A stretch of 64,000 bases of DNA from SXVE01 sp036388895 (GCA_036388895.1 DASVQY010000036.1:34603-98602); one strand, 5' to 3'; counted from the first letter of the stretch, positions 25,351 through 34,092 are shown. Numbers and translations are program-made. The notes: generated by a model from the sequence alone, not told the origin.

Positions 25351-25379
25351 TTGACAGCCCCGAAGCCTTTTAGTAGCCT
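25351..25379 (+). promoter_or_regulatory. Candidate sigma-70-type promoter for phoH
   Basis: A perfect TTGACA hexamer (25351-25356) and a 17-base spacer lead to TAGCCT (25374-25379), ending 47 bases before the phoH start codon. The minus-10 match is weak (three of six). Confidence 0.4.
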
Positions 25380-25426
25380 CAATTTATTAAAAGCTAAATT
25401 CTAAAAAACAAGGAAATTTTTTTAAT

Positions 25427-26422
25427 TTGAGTAATTTAAGAAAAATCGAATTGCCACCGCAAGGCTTAAAAACGCTTTTCGGCGTTCAAGACCAAAATAT
25501 CAAATATCTCGAAACGCTTCTCGACGTAAATATCGGTGCTCGCGGCAACGAAATTCTAATTGACGGCGACCCGAAAGATATTCAGACAGTAGAACAAATT
25601 CTCGGCGATTTCGCCGATCTTTTCGATGAAGGAAATACCTTTTCCGATAAAGAGCTGCGTGACGCCTTTAAGCAAATTGCCGAAGACCGCGCTTACTCGC
25701 TGAAAGATTATTTCACGAAATCGCGCTTTAATCCGTCGGGCAAAAAACAAGTCGCGCCGAAAACCGCCAACCAGCGCAAATACATCGAAGCGATGTCGAA
25801 AAACGATCTGACTTTCGGCATCGGTCCAGCCGGGACGGGAAAAAGTTTTCTGGCTGTCGCGATGGCGGTCAACGCGCTGTTTCAAAAACAGGTTTCGCGC
25901 ATAATTTTAACGCGCCCGGCAGTCGAAGCCGGCGAGAGGTTAGGATTTTTGCCTGGCGATCTGCAGGATAAAGTTGATCCTTACCTGCGCCCGCTTTACG
26001 ACGCATTATTCGATTTGGTAGACAACGAGCGCGTTACGAAAATGCTCGAAAAGCGAATTATCGAAATCGCTCCGCTGGCGTTTATGCGCGGCAGAACTTT
26101 ATCGGATGCGTTTATCATTCTGGACGAAGCGCAAAACACGACGGGCGAGCAAATGAAGATGTTTTTGACGCGTATCGGTTTCGGCTCGAGAGCCGTTGTT
26201 ACGGGCGATAAAACTCAGATTGACTTGCCGCGCGGTCAAAAAAGCGGTCTAAAGGAAGCTGAAATAATTTTATCTGACATTGAAGGAATTGAATTTATAC
26301 ATTTCAATGACCGTGACGTTGTGCGGCACAAACTCGTGCAGATGATTGTCAAGGCTTACGACGCTCATCAAGAAAAAACCGAAGCTAATGAAAATGACAA
26401 TCGAAGAAGCTACAACGCGTAA
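25427..26422 (+). CDS. phoH: PhoH-like ATPase (PhoH/YbeZ)
   Basis: P-loop ATPase. N-terminal KH-like nucleic-acid-binding segment (TLLDVNIGARGNEILIDGD, about 30-48), Walker A GPAGTGKS at residues 133-140, RPAVEAGERLGFLPGDL, Walker B IILDEAQN and the sensor VVTGDKTQIDLP. Start codon is TTG at 25427, preceded by AAGGAAA; no ATG fits. The gene is followed 3 bases later by ybeY, the usual arrangement, consistent with a joint role in RNA metabolism (PhoH-YbeY). Length 331 aa, standard. Confidence 0.94.
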   Translation: MSNLRKIELPPQGLKTLFGVQDQNIKYLETLLDVNIGARGNEILIDGDPKDIQTVEQILGDFADLFDEGNTFSDKELRDAFKQIAEDRAYSLKDYFTKSRFNPSGKKQVAPKTANQRKYIEAMSKNDLTFGIGPAGTGKSFLAVAMAVNALFQKQVSRIILTRPAVEAGERLGFLPGDLQDKVDPYLRPLYDALFDLVDNERVTKMLEKRIIEIAPLAFMRGRTLSDAFIILDEAQNTTGEQMKMFLTRIGFGSRAVVTGDKTQIDLPRGQKSGLKEAEIILSDIEGIEFIHFNDRDVVRHKLVQMIVKAYDAHQEKTEANENDNRRSYNA

Positions 26423-26425
26423 ATA

Positions 26426-26851
26426 ATGCTTGAAATTGTCAACAATCAACGCAAATTCAAACTCGAATTAAACGTATTTAGCGAATTTACCGGGCGAGCG
26501 CTTGCTTCGATTCCCGAAGCCGAAAAAAAAAGTCCGACAATCGCCTTTGTTTCCGACCGCAGAATGCGCGGACTGAACAGAGATTTTCGCGGGAAAAACG
26601 CGACGACCGACGTTTTATCATTTCCTTTTGAAGCTGACGAATACGATTTGGAAACGGATAATCTCGGCGACATTGTAATTTCCGTCGAACAAGCCGAACG
26701 CCAAGCGCACGAAAATAACCTAACGCTCGAAAACGAAATCAACCAGTTGATTCTGCACGGCATTTTGCATCTTTGCGGCTATGACCACGAGACAGACAAC
26801 GGCGAAATGAACCGGCGCGAGTTGGATTTGCGTGAGAATTTAAGGATTTGA
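26426..26851 (+). CDS. ybeY: Endoribonuclease YbeY
   Basis: Metal-dependent single-strand endoribonuclease involved in 16S rRNA 3'-end maturation and ribosome quality control. The zinc motif H-x3-H-x5-H appears as HGILHLCGYDH (about 112-122), preceded by the TDVLSFPFE and LGDIVISVE segments. 141 aa, normal. Starts 3 bases after phoH, so it is translationally linked. Confidence 0.95.
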   Translation: MLEIVNNQRKFKLELNVFSEFTGRALASIPEAEKKSPTIAFVSDRRMRGLNRDFRGKNATTDVLSFPFEADEYDLETDNLGDIVISVEQAERQAHENNLTLENEINQLILHGILHLCGYDHETDNGEMNRRELDLRENLRI

Positions 26852-27019
26852 CCGTAAAGAGCACGGAAAGCACAGATTTCGGTAAAGGCGCAGACGAATA
26901 TGTCTGAAACCCGACAGTAACAAGTCTTTATCAAACTTTAACCTTATCATTACAAATTTTCTTTACTTTTATGCTGCAGTTTTTCTTTTTCGAAAAGTTC
27001 TCTGTGGCAAAATAAAAAA

Positions 27020-28531
27020 ATGAGCGACATATACAAAACTGCTGACCCGTGTGTGATGGTAATTTTCGGAGCGACCGGAGATTTAACCAAACGCAAACTT
27101 TTCCCCGCGCTTTATAATCTGGCAAAACAAAATTTTCTGCCCGAAAGTTTCGCCATCATCGGCGTCGGGCGGCAGGAGCTTTCGACCGAAGATTTCTGGA
27201 GTAAAATAAGCGCCGATCTAAAGGCGTTCGTCGGCGCGGACATTGATAAAAATTTGCTCAAATGGTTCGAGGACCGAACCTTTTATACCGGCGGCGATTT
27301 CGACGACGATAAAAAACTGTTCAAGGATATAAAAGAGCTGCTCGCAGAGGTTTGCAAGAAACTGGAAATACCGGAAAACTTTTTTTATTATCTCGCCACG
27401 CCGCCGCAGCTTTTCGCCAACGTCACCGAAAAAATCTGTAAAAACGGGTTGGGAAAGCAGGAAAACGGTCATTGGCGAAGGTTTATTTACGAAAAACCTT
27501 TCGGGCGCGATATAGAGTCAGCCATAAAACTCAACGCACAGTTATTGAAATTATTAGACGAAAACCAGATTTACCGGATTGACCATTATCTCGGCAAAGA
27601 AACCGTTCAAAACATTTTGGTCTTTCGGTTCGGGAACAGTATATTTGAACCGATCTGGAATCGAAATTACCTGGATCACGTTCAGATTACGGTTGCCGAA
27701 CAGCTCGGCGTCGAAACGCGCGGCGGCTACTATGACACGGCTGGCGCATTGCGCGATATGATTCCGAACCATATCTTTCAACTCGTCACGCTAACCGCGA
27801 TGGAACCGCCGATTTCGTTCGAGGCGAACGCCGTTCGCGACGAACAAGCGAAAATACTCGGAGCAATTCAGCCTTTTTCGCCCGAAGACGTTTTACACAA
27901 AGCAGTTCGCGGGCAATACGGAGAAGGAGAAATAGATAAAAAGCAAGTTCCGGCTTACCGCAGCGAACCGAACGTTGCGCCTAACTCAAACACGGAAACT
28001 TATGCCGCGCTGAAGCTCTCGATTGATAACTGGCGCTGGGCGAACGTGCCGTTTTACGTGCGAACCGGAAAACATCTGCCGGGAAAACACACGGAAATCG
28101 TTGTTCAATTCAAAAAAGCGCCGTTTATGCTTTTCCGAAACACGCAGATCGAGCGCCTGACGACAAACAGAATAGTCATACACATACAGCCTGACGAAGG
28201 CATTACGCTGCATTTCGGCGCGAAGCTGCCGGGTCCGATTGTTGATATGGGCGCGGTTGATATGGATTTTAATTATCTTGACCATTTCGGTAAAACCAGT
28301 TCGACCGGTTACGAGCGTTTGCTTTTCGATTGTATGATCGGCGACGCGACGCTTTTTCAACGCGCCGATATGGTCGAAGCAAGCTGGCAGATCGTCTCAC
28401 CGGTTCTCGACGTTTGGAACGCGATTCCGGCACGCGATTTTCCGAATTACACTTCGGGAACGTGGGGACCGGCGGAGGCGGATTTACTGCTCGAACAAGA
28501 CGGTCGCAAATGGAAAAATACTGTTGATTGA
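27020..28531 (+). CDS. zwf: Glucose-6-phosphate 1-dehydrogenase
   Basis: First step of the oxidative pentose phosphate pathway: glucose 6-phosphate plus NADP+ to 6-phosphogluconolactone. NADP-binding IFGATGDLTKRKL (about 14-26), substrate-binding/catalytic RIDHYLGKETVQNI with the active-site His, EKPFGRD, and NHIFQLVTLTAMEPP. 503 aa, as usual. Followed by pgl with overlapping or nearly overlapping ends. The 168-base spacer after ybeY is AT-rich and suggests its own promoter. No 6-phosphogluconate dehydrogenase gene is visible in the window. Confidence 0.97.
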   Translation: MSDIYKTADPCVMVIFGATGDLTKRKLFPALYNLAKQNFLPESFAIIGVGRQELSTEDFWSKISADLKAFVGADIDKNLLKWFEDRTFYTGGDFDDDKKLFKDIKELLAEVCKKLEIPENFFYYLATPPQLFANVTEKICKNGLGKQENGHWRRFIYEKPFGRDIESAIKLNAQLLKLLDENQIYRIDHYLGKETVQNILVFRFGNSIFEPIWNRNYLDHVQITVAEQLGVETRGGYYDTAGALRDMIPNHIFQLVTLTAMEPPISFEANAVRDEQAKILGAIQPFSPEDVLHKAVRGQYGEGEIDKKQVPAYRSEPNVAPNSNTETYAALKLSIDNWRWANVPFYVRTGKHLPGKHTEIVVQFKKAPFMLFRNTQIERLTTNRIVIHIQPDEGITLHFGAKLPGPIVDMGAVDMDFNYLDHFGKTSSTGYERLLFDCMIGDATLFQRADMVEASWQIVSPVLDVWNAIPARDFPNYTSGTWGPAEADLLLEQDGRKWKNTVD

Positions 28532-28548
28532 AAATTCGATTTGAAAAG

Positions 28549-29295
28549 ATGAAACCAGACGTTCAAATTTTCCCCGATATTGAAAGTCTCAACCAAGTGG
28601 CGGCTGAGAAATTTATCCGCTTTGGAAACGAAGCGATAAAAGAAAAGAACAGATTCGCGGTTTCGCTTTCGGGCGGCTCGACGCCGAAAGCTCTTTATAA
28701 ATTGCTTTCAGGCGAAAAATACAGAAATGAAATTGACTGGAACAAAGTTTTTTTCTTTTTCGGCGACGAACGCAATGTTTCGCCCGACGACGAACAGAGC
28801 AATTACCGAATGGCAAATGAAAACTTTTTCATTCCTTTGCTGATTTTCGACGAAAATATTTTTCGCTGGCAAACCGAGCTGCAAAATGCCGAACTAATAG
28901 CCGAAAAATACGAACATTCTATCAAAGCCTTTTTCAACTTGTTGGAGAACGAGCGCCCGCGTTTCGATTTAATTCTGCTCGGGATGGGCGATGACGGACA
29001 CACTGCCTCGCTTTTTCCGTATACAAAAGCATTGAACGAAACCCAAAAAATCGCTGCCGCAAACCACGTTGAAAAATTAGCGACTACAAGATTAACGCTG
29101 ACGTTTCCCGCGCTGAATAATGCCGCAAATATCATTTTTCTTGTTGCAGGCGAAGACAAAGCCGAAACTTTGCGCATAGTTCTGGAAAGCGCTTCGCAAC
29201 CCGAAAAATATCCTGCGCAAAATATAAAACCCGTGAACGGAAAGCTATTCTGGCTGACGGACGCGCAAGCGGCGGGAAAGTTGACGGCATTTTAG
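28549..29295 (+). CDS. pgl: 6-phosphogluconolactonase (DevB type)
   Basis: Hydrolyses 6-phosphogluconolactone. Motifs: VSLSGGSTPKALY (about 43-55), FFGDERNVSPDDEQSNYRMA, and LLGMGDDGHTASLFP (about 150-164). Start placed at the ATG at 28549 after TTGAAAAG; the frame also opens at a TTG at 28528 that overlaps the zwf stop and would add seven residues. About 248 aa, normal. It forms the expected zwf-pgl pair. Confidence 0.94.
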   Translation: MKPDVQIFPDIESLNQVAAEKFIRFGNEAIKEKNRFAVSLSGGSTPKALYKLLSGEKYRNEIDWNKVFFFFGDERNVSPDDEQSNYRMANENFFIPLLIFDENIFRWQTELQNAELIAEKYEHSIKAFFNLLENERPRFDLILLGMGDDGHTASLFPYTKALNETQKIAAANHVEKLATTRLTLTFPALNNAANIIFLVAGEDKAETLRIVLESASQPEKYPAQNIKPVNGKLFWLTDAQAAGKLTAF

Positions 29296-29376
29296 ATTTT
29301 TTACCCGCAAAAACCGCAGTCCAACGATGTTTTACTTTTCTTTGACGCGCAATTACCATAAACTCACGTTTTAACT

Positions 29377-30696
29377 ATGGAAATTGAGATAGTTTCGTCG
29401 GTCTTAATTCTGATTGTCCTGGTTTTTCTGGCGACGATTGATATGTCGTTTTCTCATCTTTCCGATGTCAGTCTGCGCCGCATCGCCGCTGATTTTGAAG
29501 AAAGTCAAAATACGAGGTCGGCTGATTTCTTCCGCGAAATTCTCGAAAATCGTCCGCGTTTTCGGTTCATTCTCTCGTCGGCGATTCAGTTTTTGTTAAT
29601 CATATTTACCGTTCTTGTAACTTTAATCGTTCTTCACTACACCGAGGAAAATCATTATCAACTGCTTTTTTACTCGATATTAATCGGTTTAACCTTTTCC
29701 GTCATTTTCCGTCAAATCATCCCGCGCCTTATCGTTTGGAGAAACCCGGACAGCAAACTTTTATTTTTGCTGCCGCTCGTCCGCCCGCTTTACGGGATCG
29801 TTTCGGTTTTTGTAAATCCCTTTATCTCGCGGCGTCAAATTAGGGAACAGCAAAAACTCGAACTTTCGGTTACGCCCGACGCGGCGGAAGAAAAAATGGA
29901 AGACAACGCCGACGATTTTCAAGCTTTGATGGAAGTCGGCGAGGCAGAAGGAATTATCGAAGAAAAAGAGCGCGAATTAATCGAAACTATGGTCGAATTC
30001 AGCGATACGCGCGCCGGTGAGGTAATGACACCGCGCACAGAAATCTGCGCTCTGCCGATTGATTCGACCGTCACAGCCGCTCGCGATTTGATAATTGGCG
30101 AAAAATACTCGCGTTTGCCGGTTTACCGCGAAACGATTGACAACATCGAAGGCGTCATATACGTTCGGGATTTGCTGAACGCGTGGGCTGACGGAAAGGA
30201 AAAGGAAACGATTGAAACAATGCTGCGTCCCGCTTATTTTGTTCCCGAAACGAAATCCGTTTCGGAACTATTAAAAGACATGCAGACAAATCACGTTCAA
30301 ATCGCGATTGTTGTTGACGAATACGGCGGCGTTGCGGGTCTCGTCACGGTCGAGGACATAATCGAAGAAATCGTCGGCGAAATCGAGGACGAAGATATCG
30401 AAGAAGAAGAAATCATCGAAATTATCGAAGGCGAGGAAGGCTACTTCGACGTTCTGGGTTCGACCGAAATCGGCAAAATCGAACGGCTTTTCGATATGGA
30501 AATCGAAGACGACGATTTTACGACGATTGCCGGACTCGTGACGAGCGAGGTCGGCTACGTTCCGAAGTCCGGCGAGAAGCTCAGTTTTCGGGGTTTGGAA
30601 GTAGAAATTCTGCGGGCGGACGAAAAGAAAATTACGCTTTTAAGATTGAGGAAAATGGTTGATGACCCGGAATTAACAATTTTGGAAGAGACTTAA
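29377..30696 (+). CDS. CNNM/CorC-type CBS-domain membrane protein (HlyC/CorC family)
   Basis: Four hydrophobic helices in the first ~165 residues form the DUF21/CNNM membrane domain; then two CBS domains (EVMTPRTEICALPIDSTVTAARDLI; YVPETKSVSELL ... IVVDEYGGVAGLVTVEDIIEEIVGEI motifs) and a C-terminal CorC_HlyC domain (FDVLGSTEIGKIERLF ... TIAGLVTSEVGYVPKSG). Such proteins affect Mg2+/Co2+ efflux. ybeY-corC is a common order; here zwf-pgl are inserted between them. 439 aa. Confidence 0.9.
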   Translation: MEIEIVSSVLILIVLVFLATIDMSFSHLSDVSLRRIAADFEESQNTRSADFFREILENRPRFRFILSSAIQFLLIIFTVLVTLIVLHYTEENHYQLLFYSILIGLTFSVIFRQIIPRLIVWRNPDSKLLFLLPLVRPLYGIVSVFVNPFISRRQIREQQKLELSVTPDAAEEKMEDNADDFQALMEVGEAEGIIEEKERELIETMVEFSDTRAGEVMTPRTEICALPIDSTVTAARDLIIGEKYSRLPVYRETIDNIEGVIYVRDLLNAWADGKEKETIETMLRPAYFVPETKSVSELLKDMQTNHVQIAIVVDEYGGVAGLVTVEDIIEEIVGEIEDEDIEEEEIIEIIEGEEGYFDVLGSTEIGKIERLFDMEIEDDDFTTIAGLVTSEVGYVPKSGEKLSFRGLEVEILRADEKKITLLRLRKMVDDPELTILEET

Positions 30697-30781
30697 ACCG
30701 GGCTAATAAATTTTACCGGTGTTCTAACTTTAAAGTTATTTTTCGGCAAATTCTCATATATCTGTTTCCTATTCTTGGTTC

Positions 30782-30846
30782 AGCACTATTCGATGAAGTT
30801 ATATTTTTAATACGCCTGGAAATTTTCAGCATCATCGAATAGTGCT
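30782..30846. repeat. 15-base perfect inverted repeat after the CorC-type gene
   Basis: AGCACTATTCGATGA at 30782-30796 and its exact complement TCATCGAATAGTGCT at 30832-30846, separated by 35 bases. It sits between the convergent CorC-type and PadR genes. Could be a terminator-like hairpin or a small repeat element; no poly-T follows directly. Confidence 0.6.
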
Positions 30847-30866
30847 TTGCAATGCGGCTCGCTCGA

Positions 30867-31358
30867 CTATTCAGCAAGAATCGAATAAACGTCGCGCCGC
30901 GCTTTGTTAACGATTTCGTTGATGCGTTTGATGGTTTCCCCATCGCCGTCGCGCACGCCTTCCTTGACCGCCGCTCCGAGCTTCATCAAAGATTTGCGTA
31001 TTTCAAGCGCCTGTTCCATTTTAGGATTCGCCTCAAACCGCGTCTGACCGCGTTCTTCAAGCAGTTTTAATCCCTCTTCGGTAATCGTATAAACTTTTTT
31101 GCTCTCAATCTGCTCGCTGGTCAGATAACCGCCTTCTTCGAGCATCTGCAGCGTCGGGTAAACTGAACCCGGTGAGGGACGATAACCGCCCGATTGTTTT
31201 TCAAGCTCACTGATAATCTCGTAACCGTGTCGCGGAGTTTCTTTCAAGATTTCCAGCAGATGAAACTTTATATCGCCTCTACGCATTCGCATAAAATCAC
31301 CGCCAAAACCCGGACCGCACCCGCCGCGCCCGAATTTAAAGCCTTTGCCTCCAAACAT
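30867..31358 (-). CDS. PadR-family transcriptional regulator
   Basis: Gly-rich N-terminal extension (FGGKGFKFGRGGCGPGFGGDF, about 1-22), then a PadR winged helix: IKFHLLEILKETPRHGYEII ... GYRPSPGSVYPTLQMLEEGGYL ... KKVYTITEEGLKLL, with C-terminal dimerisation helices (ALEIRKSLMKLGAAV). PadR proteins are usually ligand-responsive repressors that regulate their own promoter. A dyad-rich operator lies directly upstream (31407-31439). The Gly-rich lead is frequent in this subfamily and is thought to be disordered. Confidence 0.9.
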   Translation of the reverse strand: MFGGKGFKFGRGGCGPGFGGDFMRMRRGDIKFHLLEILKETPRHGYEIISELEKQSGGYRPSPGSVYPTLQMLEEGGYLTSEQIESKKVYTITEEGLKLLEERGQTRFEANPKMEQALEIRKSLMKLGAAVKEGVRDGDGETIKRINEIVNKARRDVYSILAE

Positions 31359-31689
31359 TTATTTTTACCTCACTAATTTAAATTTTTCAATGAAATCAAC
31401 TTTCATCGTGATATAATAATATGTATCACGATATATCGTAATAGGTCAAGTAATAACATAAAAGCAAAGAAGTGCTAGAATAAATTTGCTAATTTCAAGC
31501 AACAAAATATTTCATTATTAAGCAACAAAATATTTCATTTTCGCGCTGGAGTATTTCAGTCGCCGTCTCATTTTTATTTTATTGTAAACGCGCCTTTATT
31601 AAGATAAAATTATGTTTAGTCAACAAATTTCAACGATTTCAGTCGCCAATTTTTGTTTTCTAAATTTTCAAACAAGGAAGGGGTTAAAT
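31359..31689. other. Divergent regulatory region between padR and the 38-aa gene
   Basis: AT-rich spacer that carries the PadR-like operator (31407-31439) and, further right, two direct ATATTTCATT-type repeats near 31507-31540 (AACAAAATATTTCATT twice). No additional gene is visible. Both flanking genes could be controlled from here. Confidence 0.6.
31407..31439. promoter_or_regulatory. Candidate PadR operator: two overlapping dyads
   Basis: CGTGATA (31407-31413) and TATCACG (31424-31430) form a 7-base inverted repeat with a 10-base AT spacer; ACGATATATCGT (31428-31439) is a perfect 12-base palindrome that overlaps the right half. PadR/LmrR-type regulators bind AT-rich dyads of this type next to their own genes. 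The first base is 49 bases upstream of the padR start. Confidence 0.65.
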
Positions 31690-31806
31690 ATGCGTGATTT
31701 ATTTCGAGGCTTGATTGCCGGCGCCGCGGCTTATAAACTTGGCGGCGGCTTGATTTCGACGATCATAATTTTCATTATCGTCTTTTGGCTGCTCGGTAAA
31801 TGTTAA
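31690..31806 (+). CDS. 38-aa hydrophobic membrane peptide
   Basis: MRDLFRGLIAGAAAYKLGGG start, then one membrane-spanning segment (STIIIFIIVFWLLG) and a C-terminal KC. The ATG at 31690 has a strong AAGGAAGGGG site (31674-31683) and is followed by a clear terminator, which together argue for a real small gene. It faces the PadR gene across the operator. Unknown function; the Cys at the end could be a modification or dimer point. A longer frame from 31612 is open but lacks a ribosome site. Confidence 0.7.
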   Translation: MRDLFRGLIAGAAAYKLGGGLISTIIIFIIVFWLLGKC

Positions 31807-31827
31807 TTTTGATTTTTTCAACCGGAA

Positions 31828-31858
31828 AACGCGAAGATTTTAATCCTCGCGTTTTTTT
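31828..31858 (+). terminator. Terminator after the 38-aa gene
   Basis: ACGCGA at 31829-31834 pairs with TCGCGT at 31847-31852 and is followed by a run of seven T. Confidence 0.8.
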
Positions 31859-32038
31859 GTATTAGTTACCTGCTAAAAGTTCTCTCTGACTTGCGGTTTA
31901 TAATTTTTCGATTCTTTTGCATTAAAAATACAGACTTTTTCAGTTATCCAATCGTCTAAGTATTGAAAGTGAATTTTTTCTCTTTCCAAAACGTGTTTGG
32001 TAGTATTCTCGTGCCAAAATTGTTTAGAACACGAGCGA

Positions 32039-32617
32039 ATGTTAACGAATTTAACGGATGAGCAATTGGTCGGTTTGGCGATTTCGAATAATGCTGAGGC
32101 TTTCGGAGAAATCGTAAAGCGTTGGGAAAGAAAGATTTTCGCGCTCTGTTTCGGTATGCTCGGTTCGGAAGCCGATGCGCGCGACGCGACGCAGGAATCT
32201 TTCATCGCCGCTTACCGGAATTTGGCGAACTTTCGCGGCGAAGCAAAAGTTTCATCCTGGCTTCATCGGATTGCCGTTAACCAATGTTTGACAGTAAAAA
32301 GACGCGCAAAAACTCGTTCGGAAGATTTTTTAAGCGAAGACGAATCGGCGGAGGATACAACTTTCGTCGCTCCGGCTCATCTTTCGCCATTGCGAAAGAC
32401 CGAACAAAACGAGCGTTTGACATTGATTCGCCAGGCTATCGGGTCGCTGCCCGCCGATTTGAGACAGGTGATTGTGATGAAAGAATTTGAAGAAATGACT
32501 TTTCAACAAATTTCGGAAATCCTGAATCTACCGCTCAGCACAGTCAAAAGCCGTCTTTACACGGCTTTGAAACAGTTGCGGTCGAAGCTCGAAAGAACGC
32601 CGCTCGAAGTTGTTTAA
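32039..32617 (+). CDS. ECF-type RNA polymerase sigma factor (RpoE-like)
   Basis: 192 aa from the ATG at 32039 (an in-frame TTG at 31997 is rejected). Region 2: AFGEIVKRWERKIFALCFGMLGSEADARDATQESFIAAYRNLANF; region 4: LPADLRQVIVMKEFEEMTFQQISEILNLPLSTVKSRLYTALKQLR. No SnoaL or other extra domain. The next gene encodes a zinc anti-sigma factor and the third a CpxP/Spy-like periplasmic protein, so this is very likely an envelope-stress sigma factor. The stop lies 19 bases before the anti-sigma ATG. Confidence 0.93.
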   Translation: MLTNLTDEQLVGLAISNNAEAFGEIVKRWERKIFALCFGMLGSEADARDATQESFIAAYRNLANFRGEAKVSSWLHRIAVNQCLTVKRRAKTRSEDFLSEDESAEDTTFVAPAHLSPLRKTEQNERLTLIRQAIGSLPADLRQVIVMKEFEEMTFQQISEILNLPLSTVKSRLYTALKQLRSKLERTPLEVV

Positions 32618-32636
32618 ATTTTTGATTGGTAAAGTT

Positions 32637-33461
32637 ATGTCGAAAAGTAATCATATTTCCGAATGTAAATTTTCCGACGAGATGCTCGCGTATCTCTACG
32701 GTGAAATCGGCGAAAAGGAAAAATCTGTTTTTGAATCTCATTTGTCAGACTGCTCGATCTGCACTGACGAATTGGCTGATTCTGCATTCGCGCGTTTTTC
32801 CGTTCAACAGTGGCGCGACGCCGAATTCGCGCATTTGGAAACGCCATTAATAAACATTCCGTTTGAAACGAAAGCGGAGGTGACAACCGGTTCAGATATT
32901 TCAGTGTCGTGGCTCGAACGCCTACGTCGATTGGTTTCACTTTCCCCGACCTGTATGACAGCAGGCGGCGCGTTTGCGACTCTGGCAATTTGTATCGGTC
33001 TGCTTTTCGGCTTTTTGAATCTTTCCTCGTCAAATGAAGTTGCCGAAAACAATGACAAGCTAACATCCGCTACTGTTTCGCCGATTTCGGAAATTGCTGA
33101 AAAACAAACAAAAGACGTTTATGCGGAAAACACGAATACAATACCCGTGTCCAAAAAAACATCCGAGTCGCCGAACAGGACCGTCGAGATTACTCAAAGT
33201 GAGACGCTGCGCGAAAATAAATCTCGCTTTGAATCGAAAAATTCTCCGATTAAAATAAAGGAAAGCATTCGTAAAGAAAAACCTGTCAAACAATTTAACG
33301 CGAAAGCCACGCCCGACGAACTGCAGACGGCTTCCAAAACGGTCATTCAGTCAGCCGTCTCTCCGACCGGGCGAATTCCTGCTCTAAGTTCTTTCGACGA
33401 AGAGGAAGATAATACTTTGCGGCTTGCGGAATTGTTTAATGATATTGATTCGGAAAAATAA
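32637..33461 (+). CDS. Transmembrane zinc anti-sigma factor
   Basis: N-terminal ZAS-type zinc-binding domain with H35-x3-C39-x2-C42 (ESHLSDCSIC), one transmembrane helix at about 107-127 (TAGGAFATLAICIGLLFGFL), and a long low-complexity periplasmic region rich in Ser, Thr, Lys and Asn. The cytoplasmic N-terminus should hold the sigma factor encoded just upstream, with release triggered by periplasmic stress or proteolysis. Frame also opens at TTG 32610, but ATG 32637 is preferred. 275 aa from this start. Confidence 0.87.
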   Translation: MSKSNHISECKFSDEMLAYLYGEIGEKEKSVFESHLSDCSICTDELADSAFARFSVQQWRDAEFAHLETPLINIPFETKAEVTTGSDISVSWLERLRRLVSLSPTCMTAGGAFATLAICIGLLFGFLNLSSSNEVAENNDKLTSATVSPISEIAEKQTKDVYAENTNTIPVSKKTSESPNRTVEITQSETLRENKSRFESKNSPIKIKESIRKEKPVKQFNAKATPDELQTASKTVIQSAVSPTGRIPALSSFDEEEDNTLRLAELFNDIDSEK

Positions 33462-33476
33462 ACTACGAATAAAAAT

Positions 33477-34016
33477 ATGAGAAAATTCAATCTTTTCAAT
33501 TTAATGCTGATTTGCGCTTTGTCGCTTTTTGTTTTTACTACCGCGAAAGCTCAGGAAGAAATGCCGGTCGGCGCGCCGCCTAAAGCAGCCGAGAATTTAC
33601 CGCCGCGCCCGAATCTTTTTCAGGAACTAGGATTAACGGGCGAGCAAATGCAGCAAATTAAACGGCTGAACTCGGAAAGAAAACCGTTAATGCAGGAAGC
33701 ACAACGCCGCGTTCGCGAAGCGATGCGAAATCTCGACAGAGCGATTTACGCCGACACGGTAAATGAAAGTGATGTAGCGGCGCGGCTAAAGGATTTGCAA
33801 ACGGCACAATCTGAAATAGCCAAACTTCGTTCGTACAACGAGCTCGAAGTGCGGAAAATATTAACGCCGGAACAATTAATCAAGTTCCGGGAACTCCGCC
33901 GGCGATTTGCCGAGCGGCGCGAAAATTTTGAAAACAATCGTGAAAATAAATCAGGCGATCCGAACGCGCCGAACCGCCGCTTCAACCGACAGCTTCGCAA
34001 GGTTCCGCGCAATTAG
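33477..34016 (+). CDS. Spy/CpxP-like periplasmic protein
   Basis: Signal peptide 1-25 (FTTAKAQ). The mature protein is helical and basic with the LTxxQ-type repeats of Spy/CpxP/ZraP: ELGLTGEQMQQIKRL (about 51-65) and ILTPEQLIKFRELR. The C-terminus is a basic Asn/Arg tail. Spy-type chaperones and CpxP-type sensors report on envelope protein damage. 15 bases after the anti-sigma gene; likely target and feedback element of that sigma factor. Confidence 0.85.
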   Translation: MRKFNLFNLMLICALSLFVFTTAKAQEEMPVGAPPKAAENLPPRPNLFQELGLTGEQMQQIKRLNSERKPLMQEAQRRVREAMRNLDRAIYADTVNESDVAARLKDLQTAQSEIAKLRSYNELEVRKILTPEQLIKFRELRRRFAERRENFENNRENKSGDPNAPNRRFNRQLRKVPRN

Positions 34017-34059
34017 TTTTAACCTGAACTTTCTAACAATATAAAATCAGTTGATTTGT

Positions 34060-34092
34060 GCCGATTTTTTTACGAAAGTCGGCTATTTTTTT
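34060..34092 (+). terminator. Terminator after the CpxP-like gene
   Basis: GCCGATTTT pairs with GAAAGTCGGC (nine pairs including one G-T wobble) and is followed by TATTTTTTTATTT. Confidence 0.7.

Noticed and set aside
26852..27019. Possible riboswitch or small RNA upstream of zwf
   Set aside because: No stable paired structure or known motif recognised by eye.
30713..30943. 76-aa frame across the 15-base inverted repeat and the end of padR
   Set aside because: No motif, Arg/Ser-rich, overlaps the PadR stop region.
31612..31689. Longer 64-aa form of the membrane peptide
   Set aside because: The ribosome site lies inside this stretch, just before the ATG at 31690.
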